Shown in pieces: positions 1 to 5,496 of a stretch of DNA of 5,717 nucleotides. The position numbers were made by a program, and so were the translations under genes. Numbering within the stretch: position 1 is the stretch's first letter; every line of letters begins with the position of its first letter. The notes under the pieces were generated by a model. That model was not told the origin of the DNA, did no database searches, and saw nothing but the letters and a program-made list of their open reading frames with translations. Where the stretch lies: positions 1 through 5,717 of the forward strand of contig DASXNH010000239.1 in the NCBI GenBank assembly GCA_036495195.1, given 5' to 3'. This DNA is from Palsa-872 sp036495195 (GTDB taxonomy: Bacteria > Chloroflexota > Dormibacteria > Dormibacterales > Dormibacteraceae).

Positions 1-507
1 GGCGGCCTCCTGCTGCTCACCCTCGTCCTGGACGACATCTTCAGCGGCGTCCTGGGGGCGATTCACCTCGGTTTCGACGTCGCCGGTGTGTCGCCGACGC
101 CCATGCTCCTCGGCTTCATCGCAATGTTCGGGGTGGGCGGCCTGTTCGGCCTCCACGGCATCAACGCCGGGGTCGGGGTGGCGACGCTCACCGGCATCGT
201 GGCGGGCGTCCTGGGGTCGGTGGTCGTCTTCGCCGCCTTCAAGGTCCTCAAACAGGCCGAGTCGTCCGACACCTTCAGCCTCGAAGAGATGATCGGTTCC
301 ACCGGGCGAGTCTCGGTCGGCATCCCTGCCAACCGCTTTGGTTCGGTGCTGATCAGCTTCGCGGGGGGATCGCACAACCTGACCGCCACGGCGGATTCCG
401 AGATCGCGTCCGGGCGCACGGTCAAGGTCGTCGGCGTGGCCGGCGGCAACATCGTCGTCGCCCTCCTCCCGTTAGTCACCACCGAAGGAGCACGTCCGGA
501 TGCCTAG
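1..507 (+). CDS. NfeD-family membrane protein, 5' end missing (flotillin partner)
   Basis: The reading frame is open from base 1 and ends at TAG 505-507, giving 168 visible residues; the true start lies upstream. A hydrophobic run touches the window edge (residues 1-22). Two further membrane segments lie at about 34-55 and 57-83, rich in Gly, Val and Ala. A short charged linker (84-97) leads to a beta-rich soluble domain (about 98-158) with the spacing typical of the NfeD C-terminal OB fold: a GSTGRVS start, a Gly-Ser turn near 114, an Ala-Asp-Ser stretch near 130, and GRTVKVVGVAGG near 138-149. Short NfeD proteins of this kind (B. subtilis YuaF is about 174 residues) are encoded beside flotillins and work with them in membrane microdomains. 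Here the next gene is a flotillin whose ATG overlaps this gene's end by 8 bp, so the two are almost certainly co-transcribed and translationally coupled. Family assignment rests on topology plus neighbour; the exact subfamily is inferred. Confidence 0.85.
   Translation, partial: GGLLLLTLVLDDIFSGVLGAIHLGFDVAGVSPTPMLLGFIAMFGVGGLFGLHGINAGVGVATLTGIVAGVLGSVVVFAAFKVLKQAESSDTFSLEEMIGSTGRVSVGIPANRFGSVLISFAGGSHNLTATADSEIASGRTVKVVGVAGGNIVVALLPLVTTEGARPDA
484..490 (+). promoter_or_regulatory. Ribosome binding site of the flotillin gene
   Basis: GAAGGAG lies 9 nt before ATG 500, inside the end of the nfeD frame. It fixes the flotillin start at 500 rather than at an internal codon, and supports translation of the two overlapping genes from one mRNA. 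Confidence 0.75.
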
Positions 508-2407
508 TTTTGTGACCTCGACACCATTCCTCGCCGTCACCGGCGTCATCATCCTCATCCTGCTCATCGCCTTTGTCGCGAGCCGCTACAAGGTGGCGAG
601 CGCGAACGAGGCGCTCATCGTCGCGGGCTCGCGCGGCGCGAAGGTGCGCGACGAGAAGGGCCAGGTCATGTCGAGCCCAGGAGACCGCGGCGTCAAGGTG
701 GTGGTCGGCGGAGGCACGTTCATCCGTCCGCTCCTCGACCGGGTCGGCAAGCTCAAGCTCACCGCCCGCCAGATCAACGTGCAGCTCGCCGACGCCGTGA
801 CGAGCCAGGGCATCAAGGTCCAGGTCCAGGGCGTGGCCACGTTCAAGATCGGCCGCGACGTGGAGTCGCTGCGCAATGCCGCCGAGCGATTCCTCGACGC
901 CAAGCCCGAGCAGGTTGACTCCATCGTGAAGAACGTGCTCGAAGGTTCGCTCCGCTCGATCGTGGGAACGCTGACCATCGAAGAGCTGATCCGGGACCGC
1001 CAGAAGTTGCTCCAGCAGGTGCAGGACGCGGCCAAGGGCGACCTTGCCACCAGCGGTTTGCAGATCGACGCCTTCACCATCCAGAGCTTCTCTGACGAAT
1101 CGAACTACATCGAGCTGCTCGGCCAGCAGAGCGTGTCCACCGTCACCCGCGACGCGCGCATGGTGAAAGCGACCACCGACCAGGAAGCCGCGGTTCGAGA
1201 GGCGGAATCGCAGCAGGTCAAGATCAACGCCGGCCGAGACGTCGCCCTGCGAGAGGCGGAAACCAAGACGCAGGTGGCCGCGGCCCAGGCGCGCGCCGAC
1301 CAGGCCGGACCGCTCGCCCAGGCGGAGGCTCAGCAGGAGGTCGTCCGCAAGCAGACCGAGCTCGCTCAGCTCGAGGCCGACCGGAAAGAAAAGGAGCTGC
1401 TCTCCTCGACCGTCAAGCCGGCGGCTGCGCAGGCGCAGGCTGTCATCGCCAAGGCGGAAGGCGACAAGCGTGCCAAGATCGCGTCCGCCGAGGCCGACGC
1501 CGAGACGACGCGGCTGGAAGGAGGCGCCGAGGCCCAGATCGTCCTCACCAAAGGTGAAGCCGAGGCCAAAGCGCTCGCGATGCGCGCGGACGCCTACAAG
1601 CAGTTCAACGAGGCCGCCATCATTCAGACCGTTCTGGCGGCGCTCCCCGAGATCGTCCGCGCGGCGGCCGAGCCGATGGGCCACATCGATTCGCTGACCG
1701 TGATGAGCGCCGACGGCGCATCCGACATCGTCAAGAACGCGACTCGGGCCATGATCGAGTCGACGACCGCGATCAAGGGCCTGACCGGGCTGGATGTTCC
1801 CAGCTTGATTGGGGGTGCGATGGGCCGCGGCTTTGGTGAGCGGCTGCGCACTGGCGACGGCGCCGGCGGCAGCGAATCTGGCAGCGCCGCGGATCGAATC
1901 AGCGAGATCGCGGGGGAGGGCCTCTCCACGCTCAAGGCTGCCCGAGCGGAGGCCGCGGCCAAAGCCGCCGAGGCAAAAGAGGAGACCGAGGCCGCCGCGC
2001 AGCAGGCTGAGGCCAAGGCTGCTGCAGGTATGCAGAAGGCGGAGGAGGAGGCGGCCAAGGCTCAGGCGATTGCGGGCGCCCTGAAGACTGCGGGCGCGGC
2101 CAAGGTGGCGACGGCTGCGGACAAGGTCACAACATCACCTGCGTGGGGCGTCGTTGCCCAGGGGAAGGCCGACGCGATGCAGGGCGTCGGCCCGAGCGCA
2201 GGCAACGTCGAGCAGTGGGCGCAATGGATGGCCGCCCAGCTGGCGCAGGTTCCACAGATCCAGGTTTACGGAGCGCTGCGGCTCTCGGACCTGGCCGAGA
2301 AGGGTCCGGCCCCGGCGCGTGCCGTCTGGCAGACGGCTCAGGCGGTGTTGGGGAAGGACTATGGCGCCACCACGGTGAGCGACCTCCTCAACCGATTCCG
2401 CCATTAG
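500..2407 (+). CDS. Flotillin/SPFH-domain membrane scaffold protein with long C-terminal extension
   Basis: This is a complete 635-residue flotillin of the FloT/YuaG/YqiK kind, a scaffold of functional membrane microdomains. One N-terminal membrane segment (about 10-27) is followed by the typical flotillin entry (SRYKVASANEALIV, 28-41). The SPFH (band 7) domain spans about 28-205 and includes the RQINVQLADAVTSQGIKVQV stretch (90-109) and LRSIVGTLTIEELIRDR (151-167). Residues about 215-365 form a long Ala/Glu/Gln-rich coiled coil with several EA/AE repeats. The usual flotillin C-terminal region follows (about 366-430), including a PEIVRAAAEPM segment (383-393). B. subtilis FloT is about 509 residues. 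Here a Gly/Ser-rich linker (about 450-463), a second Ala/Glu coiled coil (about 474-530) and a Trp-containing tail (about 545-635) are added. The gene overlaps the upstream nfeD end by 8 bp, and a hairpin lies 36 bp after the stop. The family call is secure; the function of the tail is unknown. Confidence 0.93.
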   Translation: MPSFVTSTPFLAVTGVIILILLIAFVASRYKVASANEALIVAGSRGAKVRDEKGQVMSSPGDRGVKVVVGGGTFIRPLLDRVGKLKLTARQINVQLADAVTSQGIKVQVQGVATFKIGRDVESLRNAAERFLDAKPEQVDSIVKNVLEGSLRSIVGTLTIEELIRDRQKLLQQVQDAAKGDLATSGLQIDAFTIQSFSDESNYIELLGQQSVSTVTRDARMVKATTDQEAAVREAESQQVKINAGRDVALREAETKTQVAAAQARADQAGPLAQAEAQQEVVRKQTELAQLEADRKEKELLSSTVKPAAAQAQAVIAKAEGDKRAKIASAEADAETTRLEGGAEAQIVLTKGEAEAKALAMRADAYKQFNEAAIIQTVLAALPEIVRAAAEPMGHIDSLTVMSADGASDIVKNATRAMIESTTAIKGLTGLDVPSLIGGAMGRGFGERLRTGDGAGGSESGSAADRISEIAGEGLSTLKAARAEAAAKAAEAKEETEAAAQQAEAKAAAGMQKAEEEAAKAQAIAGALKTAGAAKVATAADKVTTSPAWGVVAQGKADAMQGVGPSAGNVEQWAQWMAAQLAQVPQIQVYGALRLSDLAEKGPAPARAVWQTAQAVLGKDYGATTVSDLLNRFRH

Positions 2408-2443
2408 GCCAGACGGCGGTTGGGGCGAACTGGCCATAAAAGC

Positions 2444-2469
2444 GGGAAGCCCGCTTGCGCGAGCTTCCC
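2444..2469. terminator. Strong hairpin, probable terminator of the nfeD-flotillin operon
   Basis: GGGAAGC (2444-2450) pairs perfectly with GCTTCCC (2463-2469). Past a one-base mismatch the stem continues as CGC (2452-2454) with GCG (2459-2461), leaving a TTGC loop. It starts 36 bp after the flotillin stop, where an operon terminator is expected. There is no T-run after it on the plus strand (AAGGCTGGGG follows), so it would be a U-less terminator or an mRNA 3'-end stabiliser. Read on the minus strand, the stem is followed by GCTTTTAT, a more canonical tail, but no minus-strand gene ends here. An alternative smaller hairpin, GCGGG (2442-2446) with CCCGC (2450-2454), uses part of the same bases. 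Confidence 0.5.
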
Positions 2470-2486
2470 AAGGCTGGGGTGGGGGC

Positions 2487-2552
2487 GTGGAGTCGAATTG
2501 AGTGGCCGGCTTACCGGCGGACGATATGGTAGCACAGAGGTCCGCCGTCCAC
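2487..2552. repeat. Nested inverted repeats upstream of the ligase gene
   Basis: An outer pair, GTGGA (2487-2491) and TCCAC (2548-2552), encloses a 7-bp perfect inner pair, GGCGGAC (2516-2522) and GTCCGCC (2540-2546), with a 17-nt loop. A competing stem, GCCGG (2505-2509) with CCGGC (2514-2518), shares bases with the inner arm, so two alternative folds are possible. The element sits between the probable operon terminator and the ligase ribosome binding region. I cannot match it to a known riboswitch, tRNA or attenuator. A TATGGT (2525-2530) in the loop fits a TANNNT -10 box, but I see no well-spaced -35. The repeats are directly visible; any role is inference. Confidence 0.4.
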
Positions 2553-2566
2553 AAGATATAGACAAC

Positions 2567-2572
2567 TGGGGA
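2567..2572 (+). promoter_or_regulatory. Weak ribosome binding site supporting the TTG start of ligC
   Basis: TGGGGA ends 8 nt before TTG 2581, a workable distance. Nothing similar precedes the alternative ATG at 2605. Together with the family-typical N-terminus gained by the longer form, this favours TTG. Confidence 0.45.
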
Positions 2573-2580
2573 CAAATCGG

Positions 2581-3630
2581 TTGAAAACCCCCATTCCCAT
2601 CGACATGGAGCCGATGCTCTCGGCCCCCTCCGAGACCGGCATCCCCAAGGGCGAGCGCTGGGAGTACGAGCCCAAGTGGGACGGATTTCGCACGCTCGTT
2701 TACCGCGATGGCGATGAGGTTGCCCTGATCAGCCGAGGCGCCAAGTCGATGACGCGCTACTTCCCGGAGGTGCTGCCGGCGTTCCAGGCGCTGCGTCCGA
2801 GCAAGCTCGTCCTCGACGGCGAGCTCATCGTCGTGGGGAGGGGAGGGCTCGATTTCGGCGCCCTGCAGCAGCGCGTCCATCCCGCCGAATCGCGGGTACG
2901 GATGCTCAGCACCGCCACGCCGGCGTGGTTTGTCGCTTTCGACCTGCTGGCGGAAGGCGACGAGGATCTGCGCCCGCTGCCGTTGGGGGAGCGGCGCAAG
3001 CGCCTCGAGAAGCTGATGAAAGGTGCGACGTCGCCCATCTTCCTCACGCCTTACACCCGAGACGTCAAGACCGCAGAGAGATGGTTTGAGCAGTTCGAGG
3101 GTGCCGGCCTGGACGGTGTCATCGCGAAGTCGTGGGATGGCGCATACGTTCCGGGCAAGCGGAATTGGGTGAAGATCAAGCACCAGCGCACCGCCGACTG
3201 CGTCGTCATCGGCTGGCGCAAGTCAAACGACGGTCAGTCGCTGGGGTCTCTCCTGCTCGGCCTGTATGACAAGAAGGGCTCGCTCCATTACGTCGGCCAC
3301 ACCTCCTCTTTCAGCGCCGCCGAGAGAAAGGAGCTGATCGCAAAGCTGAAACCGTTCACCACCGAGACGCCCAAAGAGTGGTCGGAGGCTGAGGGCCGGA
3401 TGCCCGGTGGCGTGAGTCGATGGTCGCGCGGCAAGGAGGCTGAGTGGGTGACGGTGAGGCCCGAGCTCGTGTGCGAGGTCGCTTACGACAAGCTCGAGGC
3501 GGGTCAGCGCTTTCGCCACGCGACGCGGTTCCTGAGGTGGCGCACCGACAAACCGCCGCGCAAGTGCGGTTTCGACCAGATCGAATCAGCGGTTGAGTTC
3601 GACGTGCGTGGCATCTTCGGCAGCAAGTAG
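2581..3630 (+). CDS. ligC: ATP-dependent DNA ligase, LigC type
   Basis: This complete 349-residue ligase seals DNA nicks by an ATP-dependent lysyl-AMP mechanism. The nucleotidyltransferase motifs appear in order: motif I EPKWDGFR with catalytic Lys32, motif Ia SRGAK (51-55), motif III LDGEL (78-82), motif IIIa FVAFDLL (117-123), motif IV GLDGVIAK (176-183) and motif V WVKIKH (196-201). The OB-fold domain follows (about 203-335) and closes with a motif VI-like RWRTDKPP (319-326). There is no Ku-binding, polymerase or nuclease domain. Length and the PIPIDMEPML N-terminus match mycobacterial LigC (about 350-360 residues) rather than LigD or LigB. The TTG start is preferred over ATG 2605 because of that N-terminus and the upstream GGGGA. 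LigC enzymes are generally considered accessory, in end joining or repair, alongside the replicative LigA. No ku or polymerase gene is adjacent here. The 3' end overlaps the convergent EcsC-like gene by 45 bp. Confidence 0.93.
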   Translation: MKTPIPIDMEPMLSAPSETGIPKGERWEYEPKWDGFRTLVYRDGDEVALISRGAKSMTRYFPEVLPAFQALRPSKLVLDGELIVVGRGGLDFGALQQRVHPAESRVRMLSTATPAWFVAFDLLAEGDEDLRPLPLGERRKRLEKLMKGATSPIFLTPYTRDVKTAERWFEQFEGAGLDGVIAKSWDGAYVPGKRNWVKIKHQRTADCVVIGWRKSNDGQSLGSLLLGLYDKKGSLHYVGHTSSFSAAERKELIAKLKPFTTETPKEWSEAEGRMPGGVSRWSRGKEAEWVTVRPELVCEVAYDKLEAGQRFRHATRFLRWRTDKPPRKCGFDQIESAVEFDVRGIFGSK

Positions 3631-4302
3631 CAGAGGCCTGGCCCCGGCTCCGCCTGGTCCGTAGTACTTCATCGCTGCGTGGCCGAGCGCGGTCACCGCG
3701 AGCCAATCAAAGCCGGCGCCTGCGGCCACACCGACACCCATCGGCACGACGCGCGCCGCGAGCTTCGCGGCCCCAGTGCTGGCAAAACGAGCGAGGATGC
3801 GACCGAGGATCCGCCCGCCACCGTGCGTGAGAAGGATCGCCGGCACCCGGCGGACCGCGGCAAGTGCGACCCGCTCACCTCCCGCGACCAGGACATCCTC
3901 GCGAAGCTTCACAGCACCGCTCGTGATGCCGACCACGACGAGAGCTTCGAGGACCCGATCGTCGGAGCTGCGGAGCTCGTGACCGTAGATGATCGCGATG
4001 GCGAGGACGAGCTCGATCTCCTGTTCGAGGGCATACAACGCCTGGCTCGTCAGGGTGCCGACCGCCAGCATGGTGCCGAGGCCTGGCGCGATCGACACCG
4101 CGCCGCTGAGGGCGCCGGTCGCGGCAACCCGCCTGCGGGTGGAACGTATGAGCCGCCGCGCCAGTTGCTCACTGGTGAGGTGCGGATTGGCTTCCTGCAG
4201 CTGCTGGACCCGAGATCGAATTCCCGGCTCACGGCTGGTCACGGCTCGAGAGAGCGTGTGGAGGACGGTGCGCAGTTGCGGCGGCAGCTTGTCGAGGTCC
4301 AT
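3586..4302 (-). CDS. EcsC-family-like hydrophobic protein, function unknown
   Basis: Reading from ATG 4302 to TGA 3588-3586 gives 238 residues. A charged helical N-terminus (1-59) precedes a hydrophobic stretch SGAVSIAPGLGTMLAVGTLT (66-85). Next comes LEQEIELVLAIAIIYGHEL (92-110), which resembles the EcsC-domain pattern of a Gly/Pro-rich turn, a helix and an 'IAxIYG' motif. The C-terminal half has RILGRILARF (164-173), then VPMGVGVAAGAGFDW (186-200) and an Ala-rich helix ending AAMKYYG (209-215). This again fits the EcsC ending of a Pro/Gly turn followed by an Asp or Asn. EcsC-family proteins are poorly understood; B. subtilis EcsC is encoded with the EcsAB ABC transporter, but no transporter subunit is adjacent here. 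The frame stays open upstream to about 4710, but that part reads as the antisense of the permease gene, so 4302 is the better start. No Shine-Dalgarno is seen; a TAACCT box 8 nt upstream suggests leaderless expression. Its 3' end overlaps ligC. Confidence 0.7.
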   Translation of the reverse strand: MDLDKLPPQLRTVLHTLSRAVTSREPGIRSRVQQLQEANPHLTSEQLARRLIRSTRRRVAATGALSGAVSIAPGLGTMLAVGTLTSQALYALEQEIELVLAIAIIYGHELRSSDDRVLEALVVVGITSGAVKLREDVLVAGGERVALAAVRRVPAILLTHGGGRILGRILARFASTGAAKLAARVVPMGVGVAAGAGFDWLAVTALGHAAMKYYGPGGAGARPLLLAAEDATHVELNR

Positions 4303-4310
4303 CTGGGAAC

Positions 4311-4316
4311 AGGTTA
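4311..4316 (-). promoter_or_regulatory. Possible -10 box for the EcsC-like gene
   Basis: On the minus strand TAACCT fits TANNNT and ends 8 nt before ATG 4302, which would put the transcript start within a couple of bases of the start codon. No good -35 box is visible at 16-19 bp upstream, so this is weak. Confidence 0.3.
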
Positions 4317-4383
4317 CCCGGCCCAGCCCGCCCTCGCATGTGAGAGCGGTTCGCAGCTTTCGGGAGGTGATTTGAATACGTAG

Positions 4384-4400
4384 TTGCGACTTAGTCGCGA
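4384..4400. promoter_or_regulatory. 17-bp near-palindrome, candidate operator of a Fur-family (Nur-like) metal regulator
   Basis: TTGCGACTTAGTCGCGA is symmetric about 4392 with seven of eight base pairs matching; only T4385/G4399 fails. Read as TTGCGA-N5-TCGCGA, it has the same 6-5-6 layout as the Nur box of Streptomyces (tTGCaa-N5-ttGCAA, from memory) and shares its GC core. It lies 19 bp before the start of a nickel/cobalt permease gene and covers the candidate -35 box, a place where a repressor would block transcription. No regulator gene is in the window, so regulator identity is inference. Confidence 0.55.
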
Positions 4401-4413
4401 TAAGGGTTAGGCT
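4384..4413 (+). promoter_or_regulatory. Candidate promoter of the nickel/cobalt permease, leaderless transcript
   Basis: The -35 candidate is TTGCGA (4384-4389) and the -10 candidate is TAGGCT (4408-4413, TANNNT type), separated by 18 bp. Only 6 nt lie between the -10 box and ATG 4420, so transcription would start at or next to the start codon. A purine run, TAAGGG (4401-4406), is 13 nt from the ATG, too far for a good ribosome binding site. Confidence 0.5.
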
Positions 4414-4419
4414 GCCGGT

Positions 4420-5496
4420 ATGGCTTCGATGACTGCTCTCTTCCGGCAGTCGTTCGACCGTGGAGAGCGCAGCCGCCTGGCGGCTTTCTTCGGTGGCGTC
4501 GGCCTGCTTCACCTCGCCGGCTGGGGCCTTCTGATCTTCTACGGGTCCGGTCACCCGACGATCCTCGCGCTCGGCGGCCTGGCCTACACGTTTGGGCTGC
4601 GGCACGCCTTCGACGCCGACCACATCGCGGCCATCGACAACACCACGCGCAAGCTGCTTCAGGACCGACGCCGGCCGGTCGGGGTCGGATTCTTCTTCTC
4701 GCTCGGTCACTCTTCGGTGGTCTTCCTGATCGCGGTTGCGCTGGGCCTTGCTGTCAAGTGGATCGTCGAAGGCGTTTCAGGCAACGGAGGAGAGCTGAGG
4801 ATCGTCGGAGGCCTCGTCGCGGGCATGGTTTCCGGTGGGTTCCTGGTGGCCATCGGGCTCATGAACCTCGTGATCCTGCTCGACATCGTCCGGGTCTATC
4901 GCCGCATGAAGAGCGGCAGGTACGACACCGCATCGCTCGAGCACGAGCTGACGGCCGGCGGCTTCATGACCCGGATCTTTGGACGCCTGTTCCGGGTGAT
5001 CAAGCACAGCTGGCAGATGTACTTCGTCGGATTCCTCTTCGGCCTCGGCTTCGATACCGCATCGGAGGTCGCTCTCCTGGCCGTTTCGGCAGGCGCCGCC
5101 GCCAATGGCATCCCGTTTGGGGCCGTGATCGCGCTGCCCCTGATCTTTGCGGCGGGGATGTCGCTTATGGATACCGCCGATGGCGCGTTCATGGCGAAGG
5201 CTTATTCGTGGGCTTTCGCAAGCCCCGTCCGCAAGGTGTTCTACAACCTGACGATGACGAGCCTGTCGGTGTTCGTTGCCCTTTTCGTCGGTCTGGTGGA
5301 GCTGCTGCAGGTCCTCATCCATGCGCTCAACTTGAAGGGCGGCATCTTCGGCGCCATCGCGGGCTTCGACCTCATCGGCAGGGCTGGGTATTTCATTGTG
5401 GCGGCCTTTGTGCTGGCGTGGGCAGCCGCATTCGTGATCTACAAAGCACGTCGCATCGATGAGCGATGGGCCGCGCTCGTGGACGAGGTCGCTTAG
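4420..5496 (+). CDS. Nickel/cobalt permease, NiCoT (HoxN/NixA) family
   Basis: This complete 358-residue inner-membrane transporter imports Ni2+ and/or Co2+. All signature motifs of the family are visible: RHAFDADHIAAIDN (61-74), containing the HX4DH-type metal motif with H62, D67 and H68; FSLGHSSVVF (93-102); LGFDTASE (209-216); and GMSLMDTADG (246-255). Hydrophobic segments at about 22-41, 47-62, 88-114, 127-158, 200-225, 231-250, 277-300 and 320-342 fit the eight-helix topology. A charged cytoplasmic-type loop (159-195) separates the two halves, as in HoxN and NixA. The start is ATG 4420; a second ATG lies three codons later (4429), but the promoter spacing favours the first. The gene is divergent from the EcsC-like gene and its TAG overlaps the stop of the convergent hydrolase. 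A metal-regulator-like palindrome precedes it. No nickel enzyme (urease, hydrogenase) or cobalamin gene is in view, so preference for Ni or Co cannot be decided. Confidence 0.95.
   Translation: MASMTALFRQSFDRGERSRLAAFFGGVGLLHLAGWGLLIFYGSGHPTILALGGLAYTFGLRHAFDADHIAAIDNTTRKLLQDRRRPVGVGFFFSLGHSSVVFLIAVALGLAVKWIVEGVSGNGGELRIVGGLVAGMVSGGFLVAIGLMNLVILLDIVRVYRRMKSGRYDTASLEHELTAGGFMTRIFGRLFRVIKHSWQMYFVGFLFGLGFDTASEVALLAVSAGAAANGIPFGAVIALPLIFAAGMSLMDTADGAFMAKAYSWAFASPVRKVFYNLTMTSLSVFVALFVGLVELLQVLIHALNLKGGIFGAIAGFDLIGRAGYFIVAAFVLAWAAAFVIYKARRIDERWAALVDEVA

Noticed and set aside
476..1684. A 402-codon minus-strand open frame opposite the flotillin gene
   Set aside because: Its Leu/Arg/Gly-rich, low-complexity product is what the antisense of an Ala/Glu/Gln-rich coiled-coil gene gives in high-GC DNA; no motif is seen and the plus-strand flotillin is unmistakable.
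2487..2552. A possible tRNA (T-loop-like GAGTCGAAT and D-loop-like TGGTAGCAC strings)
   Set aside because: The two strings are in the wrong order, no acceptor stem or anticodon arm can be drawn, and the inverted repeats do not match a cloverleaf on either strand.
2404..3183. A 259-codon minus-strand open frame opposite the ligase and across the intergenic gap
   Set aside because: It opposes the complete set of ligase motifs and spans the hairpin region; the product has no recognisable domain.
4362..4374. A very strong Shine-Dalgarno-like GGGAGGTGAT followed by TTG
   Set aside because: The only frame after it at this spacing is TTG-AAT-ACG-TAG, three codons long, and it lies upstream of the likely transcript start of the permease. 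A second TTG at 4384 gives just eight codons. I see no support for a leader peptide.
3679..4383. A 234-codon plus-strand open frame opposite the EcsC-like gene
   Set aside because: The product is a charged, Arg/Asp/Gly-rich sequence with no recognisable domain, while the opposite strand gives a protein with ordered hydrophobic helices and EcsC-like motifs.
4303..4710. A 136-residue N-terminal extension of the EcsC-like protein
   Set aside because: Most of it runs antisense through the nickel permease coding region and the divergent promoter region; its composition changes sharply at Met 4302, where the recognisable helical protein begins.
4758..5462. A 234-codon plus-strand frame inside the nickel permease gene
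   Set aside because: It is an Arg/Pro/Gly-rich shifted-frame reading of the permease gene, typical of high-GC coding DNA.
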